Shown: positions 1 through 9,771, counted from the first letter of the stretch. The stretch is DNA of 16,656 bases from Pseudomonadota bacterium (GCA_021828745.1 JAJZDE010000021.1:1-16656), one strand, 5' to 3'. A program made the numbers and translations. Notes: generated from the sequence alone by a model not told the origin.

Positions 1-1078
<1,078 letters not shown>

Positions 1079-1086
1079 AGACCGCG

Positions 1087-1092
1087 ATTATA
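1087..1092 (-). promoter_or_regulatory. -10 element of the tRNA-Ser promoter
   Basis: The minus strand carries a perfect TATAAT nine bases before the tRNA 5' end, followed by the GC-rich run CGCGGTC. A GC-rich discriminator is typical of stable-RNA promoters under stringent control (family knowledge; inference here). No good -35 is visible at 16-18 bp, where the sequence is GC-rich. The start point would fall near 1080, leaving almost no 5' leader on the precursor. Confidence 0.6.
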
Positions 1093-1096
1093 AGAT

Positions 1097-1115
1097 AAAA
1101 ACCTCCGTCCGGTGG
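1097..1115 (-). terminator. Possible weak terminator of the efflux operon
   Basis: Just after the stop of the GntR gene, the minus strand reads CCACC-GGAC-GGAGG followed by TTTTTATCTT. The stem has four G-C pairs with one central A-A mismatch, then a U tract. It overlaps the upstream half of the tRNA-Ser promoter, so ending the operon and starting the tRNA share the same ~30 bp. The stem is short; weak termination or read-through into the tRNA is possible. Confidence 0.35.
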
Positions 1116-1124
1116 CAGAACCTT

Positions 1125-1760
1125 TCAGCGCGGCAGTTTGGCCAGCAGGGATTCCATGAAAGTGCGCAGCAGTCTTCCTGCCGAAGCCCCTTCCCCTTTT
1201 TCAAGAGCCACCAGAATGGGATCGTGGTCGGCAGCACAGGAGGCCAATTCGGCGGACAGGTGCTGCGCCACAAAAGGCAAGCGTGCTCGTGTCTGGACGT
1301 TTTCCCATATTTCCAGAAACAAGTGATTGCCTGATTGAACCACGATGCTTCGATGGAAATTGAATGCATGGCGACTGTAGCGGGCCACGTCACGGTCTCG
1401 GGCTGCCTCATGCAGTGCCACCAGGTCGGCACGCAGGGAATCCAATACGGCAGGAGGGCAGGGAACGGCCAATTCTGCCGAACGCTGTTCCAGGATAGCC
1501 CGCAGAGCATAGGCTTCGGCCATTTCCACCGGATTGGGGGAACGAACGCGGGTCCCCTTGTAACGCAGTGAATCCACCGCACCCATCACTTCCAATTCAC
1601 GCAAAGCCTCGCGAACGGGACTCTGGCTGACCTGGAATTCCGCTGCCAGATCCAGTTCCACAAAACGATGTCCTGGCGCGTAGGTTCCCTCCAGAATACG
1701 TTCCAGCAAGCGATCGCGAATCTGGTCACGCATGCAACGGCGCAGCAGGGGTTGAGACAT
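1125..1760 (-). CDS. GntR-family (FCD) transcriptional regulator of the efflux operon
   Basis: The product is 211 aa. Residues ~8-75 form a winged-helix DNA-binding domain with the GntR pattern (LLERILEGTYAPGHRFVE, then QVSQSPVREALRELEVMG). Residues ~82-205 form an all-helical FCD ligand-binding domain (FHRSIVVQSGN, then ADHDPILVALEKGE). Only some usual FCD metal ligands are seen: His136 and His179 fit, but the acidic residue normally a few positions before FH and the last His of the C-terminal helix are not evident. The ATG at 1760 was chosen because it overlaps the TGA of the outer-membrane factor gene (TGATG); the frame continues upstream only in overlap with that gene. A GGAG ten bases upstream is a poor ribosome site, so coupling is likely. 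As last gene of the operon it probably represses its own promoter at 7529-7557; the ligand is unknown. Confidence 0.88.
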   Translation of the reverse strand: MSQPLLRRCMRDQIRDRLLERILEGTYAPGHRFVELDLAAEFQVSQSPVREALRELEVMGAVDSLRYKGTRVRSPNPVEMAEAYALRAILEQRSAELAVPCPPAVLDSLRADLVALHEAARDRDVARYSRHAFNFHRSIVVQSGNHLFLEIWENVQTRARLPFVAQHLSAELASCAADHDPILVALEKGEGASAGRLLRTFMESLLAKLPR

Positions 1761-3220
1761 CAGGAGGGTGCTCCCGCAGGGGAATGGGGCTTTGCCGCAT
1801 CGGAAGAATCCGAGTCCGACCACCCGCCGCCCAGTGCCTTGACCAGAACGATACTGCTCGCCAGGGCCCGCAAACGCAACTGGGTCGCTCCGGTCAAGGC
1901 CAGGGCCGCAGTCCGCTCAGCCTGCAACACATCGAAGCGGTTGGCCAACCCTCCTTCAAAGCGCAGACGAGCCTGTTCCAGAGCCAGCTGTGCTGCCTTG
2001 CTGGCTCCACGCGCAGCCTCTGCCTCCTCTTCCAGTTCACGCAAAGCCGCCAATTGATCCTCCACCTCACGCCAGGCCTCCAGAACGGTATTTCGATAGT
2101 TGGCCACGCTTTCCTCCCACTGGGCCCGTGCCAGGTCATTGGCCGCCGCAATCTGCCCCCCGTTGAACAGGGGCAACGACAGGGTGGGGCCAAAAGACCA
2201 TAAACGGTTGGGAGCCACCATCAAAGGCCCATAACCCGTGTTGCCATAGCCCGAATACGCCGTCAAATTAAAAACAGGAAACCATGCGGCCTTGGCCACC
2301 CCGATGTTGGCGTTGGCAGCTTTTACCTTTTCCTCGGCACTGACCACATCAGGACGTCGTTCCAGCAGGATCGAAGGCATTCCTGGAACGGGATGCAGGG
2401 GGGTGGGTAGTTCGGCTGCCACCGGGGCGATGTGGAACTCTTCGGGATTGCTCCCCACCAGTAACGCCAGGGCATGTTCCATGCGTTCACGCTGCAGGCG
2501 CAGTTCGTTGAGTTGCTGGCGCGCCACCTGCCAGTTCAGATCGGCCTGTGCCTGATCCGGAGTGGCGGCTTCGGCCCCAGTCACCAGAACGGCCGTCAGC
2601 GTACGGTTATCCGCCCAACTGTTCACCAGTTTTTCCGTCTCGGACAATTCCACATCGAGCGCACGCAGCGATTCATAATCCAGTGCGATCTCGGCCTCCG
2701 TGGACAGAGCCAGGGTGGCCAGATCGTCGGCACTGGCGCGGGCCTGGGCGTCGGCAGCATGGGCAGCATTACGCAATGCCCCCCAGATGTCCAGTTCGTA
2801 ATTCAGATCCAGTTGCACCTGATTGGTCTGGAATGCAGGATAGTTTTGTACGGGAAAGATCATGGTATGTTCGGAAATTTTGGTCTTCTGGTGAGTCGCC
2901 GAAGCCCCGATCACAGGCCAGAGGTTGGCCCATTGCTCCCGCGCCAACGAACGGCCCTGATCCAGGCGTGCCAGGGCCGCCAATAAATTCTGGTTGGCCG
3001 CCAGACCCGAATGCTCCAGATCGTCCAATACCGGATCATGAAAGGCTTTCCACCAGGTTCGGGCGGTCTCCGCCGTGGGTTTGAAAGGCACCCAATGCCC
3101 CTCCTCCGCCGTTTTCTCCCGATACTGGGCTGCCGTGGGCAAGTCAGGGCGGGTATAGGTAGGCGCAAAGGAACAGCCTGACACCCCAAGGAACAGACCT
3201 GCAATCAGAACCTTTTTCAT
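1760..3220 (-). CDS. RND efflux outer-membrane factor, NodT/OprM-type lipoprotein
   Basis: The product is 486 aa, the usual size for the TolC-like OEP family. The N-terminus MKKVLIAGLFLGVSGCS is a lipoprotein signal with lipobox VSGC, so Cys16 should be lipidated and anchored in the outer membrane. Two OEP repeats of long amphipathic helices follow. The family motif LLERRPDVVSAEEKVKAANA and the region SFGPTLSLPLFNGGQ are both clear. It should form the trimeric exit duct for the pump and adaptor encoded just upstream. The start ATG (3220-3218) overlaps the adaptor's TGA as ATGA and has AGGA about eight bases upstream. Its own stop overlaps the GntR start by one base. Confidence 0.95.
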   Translation of the reverse strand: MKKVLIAGLFLGVSGCSFAPTYTRPDLPTAAQYREKTAEEGHWVPFKPTAETARTWWKAFHDPVLDDLEHSGLAANQNLLAALARLDQGRSLAREQWANLWPVIGASATHQKTKISEHTMIFPVQNYPAFQTNQVQLDLNYELDIWGALRNAAHAADAQARASADDLATLALSTEAEIALDYESLRALDVELSETEKLVNSWADNRTLTAVLVTGAEAATPDQAQADLNWQVARQQLNELRLQRERMEHALALLVGSNPEEFHIAPVAAELPTPLHPVPGMPSILLERRPDVVSAEEKVKAANANIGVAKAAWFPVFNLTAYSGYGNTGYGPLMVAPNRLWSFGPTLSLPLFNGGQIAAANDLARAQWEESVANYRNTVLEAWREVEDQLAALRELEEEAEAARGASKAAQLALEQARLRFEGGLANRFDVLQAERTAALALTGATQLRLRALASSIVLVKALGGGWSDSDSSDAAKPHSPAGAPS

Positions 3221-4356
3221 GGCGCTTTCCTGAGTGCACCAGTTTCATGAACGATAACGGTCACGCCCTCGGCCAGCGAATCGGGAGGACTCACCACAAC
3301 CCGATCCGACGGACTGATCCCTGACAGAATTTCGATGCGCTCACCCAGATCCCGTCCCACAATCACGGGTTTCAGGGAGACCACCTGGTGTTCGTTCACC
3401 ACGGCAACAGAGGTCCCACTGGCACGAAATACCAGAGTATTGGCTGGCAAGGTTACCGATTGCTGCGCTGCGTGGCGAGGAAAATGAACTTCGATGTAAC
3501 TGCCCGGCAACAACATTCCGCCCTCCAGGTTCAGTTCCACCAACTCCGTGTGATTGACGGGATCGATGGCCTGGGCATGGCGAACCAGTTGAGCGCTCCA
3601 GGTGCGCCCCGGAAAAGCACGCGCCTCGATACGGACCACTCCACCTGCCGGAAGAGAGGAAACCTCGTCTTCGGGAACCGGGATGTAGGCTCGCAGACGC
3701 CGGGTATCCGCCAGATGAAACAGTTCTGTCGCCTTTCCATTGGCCGACCCGCTATCGATCATGGTTCCCACATCCACATTACGTGCCGTGATGATCCCGT
3801 CCACCGGAGCGACGATCTTCCGAAAGCGGTCCAGCGCATGCAGCCGTTCCAGGTTGGCTCGTGCCGCATCCAGCGCCGTCTTCCTGGCTTCCGCATCCAG
3901 ACGTTTATTGTCTGCATCCTGGGGCGATACGGTTTTGGTTGGCAGAAGGGCCGCGTACCGTTGCGCCGTCACACGCGCCAGTTCCTCATTGGCCTCCGCC
4001 GTCCGCATCTCGGCCTCGGCCTGTGCCTCCTGTGCATCGATGTCCGGAGTGCTGATCTCGGCGATTTCTTGTCCGGCCCTGACCTTCTGCCCGATGTCCA
4101 CTGCCCAGTGTTTGAGATACCCCGAGGTATGGGCATAAATCGGGGTTTCCGTCCAGGCCTGCAACTGCCCGGGAAGAATCAGATCGGGCACATGGCTTTC
4201 CGGCAGGGCATGGGTCACCTCCACCTGCCACTGAGCATCTGCCACCGAATTCTGGGCCAGGGCATTCTGAGCATGCAGACGGCTCGTGATACCCCAGGCC
4301 GCAACCCCCAGTGCCGCCAGAAAAATCAACCCACCGAAGAAACGAGAGGAAATCAT
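3217..4356 (-). CDS. RND efflux periplasmic adaptor (membrane fusion protein)
   Basis: The product is 379 aa. Residues ~6-24 are an N-terminal membrane anchor or uncleaved signal, with no lipobox. The barrel-sandwich (lipoyl-like) half-motifs are at ~71-107 (TPIYAHTSGYLKHWAVDIGQ) and ~179-200 (IVAPVDGIITARNVDVGTMI). A helical hairpin (~108-175), rich in Ala, Glu and Arg, separates them. Beta-barrel and membrane-proximal domains follow. In this family the protein bridges the inner-membrane pump and the outer-membrane factor. The start at 4356 overlaps the pump's TGA (ATGA) and has AAGGA seven bases upstream. A longer in-frame ORF extends to 4854, but its extra 166 residues are antifamily Gly/Arg/His-rich sequence overlapping the pump gene and are not real. 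The stop overlaps the next gene by four bases. Confidence 0.94.
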   Translation of the reverse strand: MISSRFFGGLIFLAALGVAAWGITSRLHAQNALAQNSVADAQWQVEVTHALPESHVPDLILPGQLQAWTETPIYAHTSGYLKHWAVDIGQKVRAGQEIAEISTPDIDAQEAQAEAEMRTAEANEELARVTAQRYAALLPTKTVSPQDADNKRLDAEARKTALDAARANLERLHALDRFRKIVAPVDGIITARNVDVGTMIDSGSANGKATELFHLADTRRLRAYIPVPEDEVSSLPAGGVVRIEARAFPGRTWSAQLVRHAQAIDPVNHTELVELNLEGGMLLPGSYIEVHFPRHAAQQSVTLPANTLVFRASGTSVAVVNEHQVVSLKPVIVGRDLGERIEILSGISPSDRVVVSPPDSLAEGVTVIVHETGALRKAP

Positions 4357-7300
4357 GACATAGTCCTTGAGGAAACCGAGCGTCGGGAACGAATCAAACT
4401 GAACAATACGGGTACGAGAAACAGGGTCGCCACGGTGGCAAACAACAAACCTCCGATGACGGCACGACCCAGGGGCGCATTCTGCTCTCCACCCTCCCCC
4501 AGCCCCAGAGCCATGGGCAGCATGCCAATGACCATGGCCAGAGCCGTCATCAGCACCGGACGCAAGCGGGTACTGCCTGCTTCGAGCGCTGCCTCGAGCG
4601 CCGACAGTCCCTCCGCTACCCGCTCGCGGGCAAAACTGATCACCAGGATACTGTTGGCCGCTCCGACCCCCATGCACATCACGGCGCCCGTCAACGCCGG
4701 GACCGACAAGGTCGTGTGGGTAAGAAACAGCATCCAGACGATTCCGGCTAGGGCCGTGGGCAAGGCGCCAATGATGATGAGGGGATCGATCCACGACTGG
4801 AAGTTCACCACAATGAGCAAATACACCAGCACAATCGCGCTCAAAAGCCCCCACTCCAGACTGGAAAAGGAGTCACGCATGGTTTGTACCTGTCCACGCA
4901 CGATCACCTGCGTCCCCTTGGGCAGATACTTCTGGTTCGCATGAATGATTTCCTGAATCCGTTTCGCCACCGTACCCAAATCGGTACCCTGAACCGCCCC
5001 AAAAATATCGATGGCCGGTTTCACATTGTAGTGGCTGACCACTGCGGGCCCCACGCCGTGACGGAAGGTGGCCAGGTTGGCCAGGATCTGAGGAGGCACC
5101 ATGGGCGAGGCCACGGTAATGGGCAGCTGGCCCAAATCCCCCACCGACTGCAGGCGGTATTGCGGCATCTGTGCCGACACATTGTACTGTACGCCGTTTT
5201 TTGGGTTGGTCCAGAAACTGGGGGCCGTCTGAAAACTTCCGGACAGGGAAGTCATGAGATTACTGGCCACATCCTGCTCCGTGTACCCCAAGGTCTGGGC
5301 CAGGTCGCGATTCACCTCGACTTCCACCTGGGGATAGTCGAAGGGCTGCTGGATGCGCAGGTCCACGGCCCCCGGTATCCCCTTCAACTGGGCCAGCAAC
5401 CGATTGGCAAAAGCCCGGTTCTCTGCCAGACGAATCCCCGAAATTTGCACATCCAAAGGCGCAGGCAAGCCAAAATTCAGGATCTGGCTGACGATGTCTG
5501 CGGGCAGGAAAGCAAAGGAAATGGTCGGGAAATCCTTGTGCAGTATCTTTCTCAGACCATACACCACTTCCGGGGTGGGCGCATGCCCCTTGCCCAACGT
5601 GATGAAAATATCCGCATCCCCCGGTCCGATGGGCGCGGATGTACTGTAGGACAGATTGATCCCGCTGTAAGGCAACCCCACCACGTCCACCTGGGTGTCC
5701 AATTGCTTTCCCACATGGCGACGGATGTCCTGTTCCACCAGATCACATAAGGCCGTCGTATCCTCGATGCGCGTACCGCTGGGCGCACGCAGGTGTAACT
5801 TGATCTGTCCCGCATCCACTTCCGGGAAAAAATTCTCCCCAATCCATGGATACAGCAGGAACGACAACCCTATCGCTCCATAGAAAATCGCAATGAAGCG
5901 ACGGGGACGGGTGCGCAATACGCCTTCCAGACGGACATGATAAGCCGTCCGCAAACGGTTGAACCCTGCCTCGAAACGTTGATGGATGGCAGCGCCCAGA
6001 TGGCGTGCAGGCTCCCCATGTTCCTGGTGCAACCAGTATTTCGCCAGGGTGGGGACCAGAGTCCGGGACAGTATCCAGGAGGCCAACATGGCAAACACGA
6101 CCGCTTCGGCCAAAGGCACGAAAAGGTAATGAGCGACCCCCGTAAGCAGGAACATGGGAATGAAGACGATACAAATAGCCAGGGTGGACACCAGGGAGGG
6201 CATCGCGATCTGGCGTGCGCCATCCAGAATGGCCGTTTCCGTATCCTTGCCCTGCTCCAGGTGCCAGTTGATATTTTCAATGGCCACCGTGGCGTCATCG
6301 ACCAAAATCCCCACGGCCAGAGCCAAACCGCCCAGGGTCATGATATTGATGGTCTCCCCCAGCCAGGACAGCACGATCAGGGACACCAGCACGGAAAGGG
6401 GAATGGAAACGGTGATGATCAAAGTACTGCGCCACGACCCCAAAAAAAGCAAGATCATGAGTCCCGTCAACGTCGCTGCAATCAACCCTTCTCGCACCAC
6501 CCCATTGATCGCCGCCGTCACAAACAGGGACTGATCGCCCGTGGTATGGATGTGCATTCCCGGCGGCATGTCCGCCCGCACCTGTGGCATGAGGCCCTTG
6601 ATGCTGTCGATGATCGTCAGGGTGGATGCCGACCCGGTCTTGAGCACGCTCATCAGCACGGCCCGGTGCCCATCCACACGCACCACATTGGTCTGCGGAA
6701 GCGCCCCGTCGTAAACGTGGGCCACGTCCCGAATATGGATCAGAGCCCCGGAAGGTGTACGCAGGGGAATGCCGTTCAACTGATCGATATCGGGGAAACT
6801 GGCGTTCAACTTCACCACATATTCCCAATGGGCAATTTTTTCCGTTCCGGCCGGAACGATCAGGTTTTGGGTGGCCAGAGCGCGCGTCACGTCATTGGCC
6901 GACAAACCATAAGTCCTCAACGCTGCCGGTTCCAGATCCACCTGCACCTGACGCATCTGCCCGCCATAGGGATAGGGAAGGGAAGCGCCAGCCACGGTCG
7001 CCAACTGGGTACGAATGAAATTATTCCCGAAATCGAACAACTGGCCTTCCGTCAGGCGCGAACTGTCCAGGGCCAACTGGATGACCGGAACACTGGACGC
7101 GTTATAAGCCAGGATAAAGGGGGGTGTCATGCCCGGCGGCATCTGACGCAAAAGAGTCTGGGAAATGGCGGTGATCTGCGCGACGGCCAGGTCCTCGTTG
7201 ACCCGAGGTTGAAAGAAATACTTCACCACCGCGATCCCGTTCAGCGACTGTGACTCGATATGCTCGATGTCGTTGACCGTGGTGGTGGCCACCCGCTCGG

Positions 7301-7499
7301 TAAACGACGTAATATGGTCGGCCATATCCTGGGGAGGCATGCCCGAATAATTCCATACCACCGACACCACGGGAATGTTGATATTGGGCAGGATATCCGT
7401 CGGCGTGCGACGAATGCTGAATGCTCCCAGCAGCACGATCAGCAGCGCCATCACCAAAAAGGTATGGGGGCGCTGCAAGGCGAGACGAACGATCCACAT
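4353..7499 (-). CDS. RND multidrug efflux pump, inner-membrane permease (HAE-1/AcrB-like)
   Basis: The product is 1048 aa, the full length for this family. The N-terminus has the family form RRTPTDILPNINIPVVSVVW after the first membrane helix. Two large periplasmic loops and two blocks of membrane helices follow. TM4 carries the double Asp motif GILVDDATVAIENI (Asp401-Asp402), the proton-relay pair of drug-exporting HAE-1 pumps; metal exporters (HME) have a different pattern there. It should export hydrophobic or amphiphilic compounds by proton antiport through the adaptor and outer-membrane factor that follow it. The ATG at 7499 is the first gene start after the promoter at 7529-7557 and has only a weak SD-like AGG. 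The stop overlaps the adaptor's start as ATGA. The substrate cannot be told from the sequence. Confidence 0.96.
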   Translation of the reverse strand: MWIVRLALQRPHTFLVMALLIVLLGAFSIRRTPTDILPNINIPVVSVVWNYSGMPPQDMADHITSFTERVATTTVNDIEHIESQSLNGIAVVKYFFQPRVNEDLAVAQITAISQTLLRQMPPGMTPPFILAYNASSVPVIQLALDSSRLTEGQLFDFGNNFIRTQLATVAGASLPYPYGGQMRQVQVDLEPAALRTYGLSANDVTRALATQNLIVPAGTEKIAHWEYVVKLNASFPDIDQLNGIPLRTPSGALIHIRDVAHVYDGALPQTNVVRVDGHRAVLMSVLKTGSASTLTIIDSIKGLMPQVRADMPPGMHIHTTGDQSLFVTAAINGVVREGLIAATLTGLMILLFLGSWRSTLIITVSIPLSVLVSLIVLSWLGETINIMTLGGLALAVGILVDDATVAIENINWHLEQGKDTETAILDGARQIAMPSLVSTLAICIVFIPMFLLTGVAHYLFVPLAEAVVFAMLASWILSRTLVPTLAKYWLHQEHGEPARHLGAAIHQRFEAGFNRLRTAYHVRLEGVLRTRPRRFIAIFYGAIGLSFLLYPWIGENFFPEVDAGQIKLHLRAPSGTRIEDTTALCDLVEQDIRRHVGKQLDTQVDVVGLPYSGINLSYSTSAPIGPGDADIFITLGKGHAPTPEVVYGLRKILHKDFPTISFAFLPADIVSQILNFGLPAPLDVQISGIRLAENRAFANRLLAQLKGIPGAVDLRIQQPFDYPQVEVEVNRDLAQTLGYTEQDVASNLMTSLSGSFQTAPSFWTNPKNGVQYNVSAQMPQYRLQSVGDLGQLPITVASPMVPPQILANLATFRHGVGPAVVSHYNVKPAIDIFGAVQGTDLGTVAKRIQEIIHANQKYLPKGTQVIVRGQVQTMRDSFSSLEWGLLSAIVLVYLLIVVNFQSWIDPLIIIGALPTALAGIVWMLFLTHTTLSVPALTGAVMCMGVGAANSILVISFARERVAEGLSALEAALEAGSTRLRPVLMTALAMVIGMLPMALGLGEGGEQNAPLGRAVIGGLLFATVATLFLVPVLFSLIRSRRSVSSRTMS

Positions 7500-7528
7500 G
7501 GCAGGAAGACCTGAAACCGAAAGGTCAG

Positions 7529-7557
7529 ATTATGGATTATCGATAATCAATCGTCAA
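7529..7557 (-). promoter_or_regulatory. Promoter of the RND efflux operon
   Basis: On the minus strand a -35 TTGACG (7557-7552) and a -10 CATAAT (7534-7529) are separated by exactly 17 bp. Each matches the sigma-70 consensus at five of six bases. The predicted start is near 7522, giving a leader of about 22 nt before the pump ATG at 7499. The spacer contains the palindrome annotated separately. Confidence 0.8.
7535..7548. promoter_or_regulatory. 14-bp perfect palindrome, candidate GntR operator
   Basis: GATTATCGATAATC is its own reverse complement and fills the last 14 of the 17 spacer bases between the -35 and -10 of the efflux promoter. A dimeric repressor bound here would block RNA polymerase. 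The natural candidate is the GntR/FCD protein encoded at the end of this operon; GntR-family dimers usually bind short palindromes (family knowledge). Assignment to that regulator is inference. Confidence 0.65.
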
Positions 7558-7581
7558 GGCGCCCAGACCGATTTTCTTGCA

Positions 7582-7595
7582 GCGAATCGATCCGC
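7582..7595. promoter_or_regulatory. Imperfect inverted repeat with the same ATCGAT core
   Basis: GCGAATCGATCCGC lies upstream of the efflux promoter. It is palindromic at all but one base pair of each half and shares the central ATCGAT with the perfect palindrome, 47 bp away centre to centre. It could be an auxiliary operator, but ATCGAT is short and chance is possible. Confidence 0.25.
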
Positions 7596-7607
7596 AAATG
7601 ACTGACG

Positions 7608-7624
7608 TTTTTCCTCAGGAAAAA
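7608..7624. terminator. AT-rich hairpin over the leuD stop codon
   Basis: TTTTTCC and GGAAAAA flank a 3-base centre that is the leuD TGA stop (7615-7617). The 7-bp stem is mostly A-T, so it is a weak terminator candidate at best. It is the only hairpin between leuD and the efflux promoter, so leuCD transcripts may read into the efflux operon. Confidence 0.25.
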
Positions 7625-8253
7625 ATCCAGGGTTCCTGCTGGACCCGATGTTTTTCGTAGGCACGAATCTCATCGGCATGTTGCAAGGTCAACCCGATTT
7701 CATCCAACCCTCGCAACAAGCAGTCTTTACGAAACCCGTCCACAGTGAACTCAAAAACCTTGCCGTCCGGGGTCGTCAAGGTCTGCTCAGCCAAATCCAC
7801 CTGCAGTCGATAGCCTTCAGTCGCTGCCACTTCCTTGAACAGCAAGTCAACTGTTTCTTCTTTTTGAACAATCGGAAGCAACCCATTCTTAAAGCAATTA
7901 TTAAAGAAAATATCGGCAAAACTGGGGGCGATGATCACCCGAAACCCATAGTCATCCAATGCCCAGGGCGCATGTTCGCGACTCGAACCACAGCCAAAGT
8001 TCTCCCGTGCCAGGAGGATCTGCCCCCCCTGATAGCGCGGTTGGTTGAGCACGAAGTCGGGATTCAGGGGACGCAAACGATTGTCCTGCCCGGGCTGACC
8101 CTCGTCCAGATAACGCCAGGCATCGAACAGGTTGGGACCAAAGCCGGCACGATGAATGGATTTGAGAAATTGCTTGGGAATAAGGGCATCGGTATCCACA
8201 TTGGCCCGATCGAGGGGTACCACGAGGCCGTTCAGCAAGGTGAAAGCACGCAT
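7615..8253 (-). CDS. leuD: 3-isopropylmalate dehydratase small subunit
   Basis: The product is 212 aa, the normal proteobacterial length. Family blocks are clear: [15 protein letters not shown] near the N-terminus, then [16 protein letters not shown] (the swivel-domain loop that completes the active site), and [20 protein letters not shown]. With LeuC it isomerises 2-isopropylmalate to 3-isopropylmalate in cytoplasmic leucine synthesis. The start overlaps the LeuC stop (TGATG), with GGAGAA about eight bases upstream. The usual next gene, leuB, is absent; the efflux operon follows instead. Confidence 0.97.
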   Translation of the reverse strand: MRAFTLLNGLVVPLDRANVDTDALIPKQFLKSIHRAGFGPNLFDAWRYLDEGQPGQDNRLRPLNPDFVLNQPRYQGGQILLARENFGCGSSREHAPWALDDYGFRVIIAPSFADIFFNNCFKNGLLPIVQKEETVDLLFKEVAATEGYRLQVDLAEQTLTTPDGKVFEFTVDGFRKDCLLRGLDEIGLTLQHADEIRAYEKHRVQQEPWIFS

Positions 8254-9656
8254 CAGAAGTTCTCCCGGATATCGACAAAATGTCCCGCAATGGCTGCAGC
8301 AGCAGCCATCTGCGGGCTGACCAGATGGGTACGCCCGCCCGTGCCCTGACGTCCTTCAAAGTTGCGGTTGGAGGTAGAGGCACAACGTTCCCCCGGACTG
8401 AGGCGGTCCTCATTCATTCCCAGACACATGGAACAGCCGGGATGGCGCCATTCAAAACCGGCCTCGAGAAATATCCGATCCAACCCCTCGGCCTCAGCCT
8501 GAGCCTTGACCAGTCCGGAACCGGGAACCACCATGGCCAGTTTGATGTTGGACGCCACATGTCGCCCCTTCACCACAGCAGCCGCTGCGCGCAGATCCTC
8601 GATGCGGGAATTGGTACAGGAGCCGATGAAGATCTTGTCCAGAGAAATTCGAACCATCGGCGTATTGGCGGTCAGCCCCATGTAACCCAGGGCTCGTTCC
8701 ATGCCCTGGCGACGCACTGGATCTTTTTCAAGACGGGGATCGGGCACCTGCCCTGTCACGCTCACCACCATTTCCGGCGAAGTTCCCCAGGTCACCAGCG
8801 GCTCGATGTGTTGCGCCGACAAAGTGATTTCCTTGTCGAATACCGCCTCCTCGTCACTGTGCAGGGTGCGCCAGTAAGAAACGGCCTGATCCCATTGGGC
8901 ATCTGAAGGCGCGTGGGGACGCCCCTTCAGATAGGAGAAGGTAACCTCATCGGCACCGATCAAACCCGCTCGAGCCCCCGCCTCGATGGCCATATTGCAC
9001 AGGGTCATGCGCCCTTCCATGCTGAACCCCCGGACGACCTCCCCCGCGAACTCGATGGCATATCCCGTGCCTCCGGCGGTCCCAATCTGCCCAATGATGT
9101 AAAGCGCCACATCTTTGGCTGTCACGCCTTCCGGCAGCGTCCCGTCCACGGTGACGCGCAGGGTCCTGGAACGGCGTGCCACCAGAGTCTGGGTGGCCAT
9201 GACATGTTCCACTTCGGAAGTGCCGATACCAAAAGCCAGGGCTGCAAAAGCCCCATGGGTGCTGGTATGGGAATCTCCACAAACCACGGTCATGCCTGGC
9301 AAGGTCGCCCCCTGCTCCGGCCCCATGACGTGAACGATGCCCTGACGCCGATCGCCCATGGGATACAACGTCACCCCGAAGGAGTGACAATTCTGGCTCA
9401 GGGTGTCCACCTGGAGACGCGAAACGGGATCGTGAATTTCTGTCTGAGTGACAGTCGGCGTATTATGATCCGCAGTGGCCACGATACTCTGCCTCCGCCA
9501 TAAGGGACGTTTCGCCAGCGTCAGTCCCTCGAAGGCCTGTGGACTGGTCACCTCATGAACCAGATGGCGGTCGATGTACAACAAGGTCGTGCCATCCCCT
9601 TCTTCACGCACCACATGAGCCTGCCATAACTTGTCATAAAGGGTTTGAGCCGTCAT
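8253..9656 (-). CDS. leuC: 3-isopropylmalate dehydratase large subunit
   Basis: The product is 467 aa. The three [4Fe-4S] cluster cysteines of the aconitase family are present: Cys347 in FIGSCTNSR, and Cys408 and Cys411 in [11 protein letters not shown]. Other family blocks include [18 protein letters not shown] and NRNFEGRQG. It forms the isopropylmalate isomerase with LeuD. Two adjacent starts are possible, GTG at 9659 and ATG at 9656. The ATG is preferred because GGAGGA (9670-9665) is then eight bases away and because homologues begin at this point ([11 protein letters not shown]). No leader peptide with a leucine-codon run or attenuator is seen upstream, as the predicted leader is only about 20 nt. 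Confidence 0.97.
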   Translation of the reverse strand: MTAQTLYDKLWQAHVVREEGDGTTLLYIDRHLVHEVTSPQAFEGLTLAKRPLWRRQSIVATADHNTPTVTQTEIHDPVSRLQVDTLSQNCHSFGVTLYPMGDRRQGIVHVMGPEQGATLPGMTVVCGDSHTSTHGAFAALAFGIGTSEVEHVMATQTLVARRSRTLRVTVDGTLPEGVTAKDVALYIIGQIGTAGGTGYAIEFAGEVVRGFSMEGRMTLCNMAIEAGARAGLIGADEVTFSYLKGRPHAPSDAQWDQAVSYWRTLHSDEEAVFDKEITLSAQHIEPLVTWGTSPEMVVSVTGQVPDPRLEKDPVRRQGMERALGYMGLTANTPMVRISLDKIFIGSCTNSRIEDLRAAAAVVKGRHVASNIKLAMVVPGSGLVKAQAEAEGLDRIFLEAGFEWRHPGCSMCLGMNEDRLSPGERCASTSNRNFEGRQGTGGRTHLVSPQMAAAAAIAGHFVDIRENF

Positions 9657-9682
9657 CACCAGGATCCTCCACTGAACGGATC

Positions 9683-9711
9683 ATTATGACACAACGACCG
9701 GCCGTCAGAAA
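9683..9711 (-). promoter_or_regulatory. Candidate leuCD promoter
   Basis: A -10 CATAAT (9688-9683, minus strand) lies 26 bases before the leuC ATG. At a 16-17 bp spacing only a poor -35 (TTTCTG or TTCTGA) is found, so an activator may be needed. LysR-type control of leu genes is common, but I cannot identify a site. Confidence 0.45.
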
Positions 9712-9771
9712 ACCCGAGGCATTTTTTCACTCCCGTGGGAGCAACCAGAAAAGACCCATCCAGGCACCTCA

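Noticed and set aside
1761..1823. N-terminal extension of the GntR regulator
   Set aside because: The extra 21 residues overlap the outer-membrane factor gene, and the GntR domain starts well with the ATG at 1760.
4357..4854. N-terminal extension of the adaptor protein
   Set aside because: It overlaps the pump gene out of frame, lacks family similarity, and the ATG at 4356 has both a ribosome site and the coupled ATGA arrangement.
3388..4944. A 518-codon open frame on the plus strand
   Set aside because: It is antisense to the adaptor and the end of the RND pump; the translation is low-quality His/Arg/Gly-rich sequence with no domain.
5937..7253. A 438-codon open frame on the plus strand
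   Set aside because: It is antisense to the RND pump and rich in His/Gln/Gly, as expected for the complement of a hydrophobic membrane protein gene.
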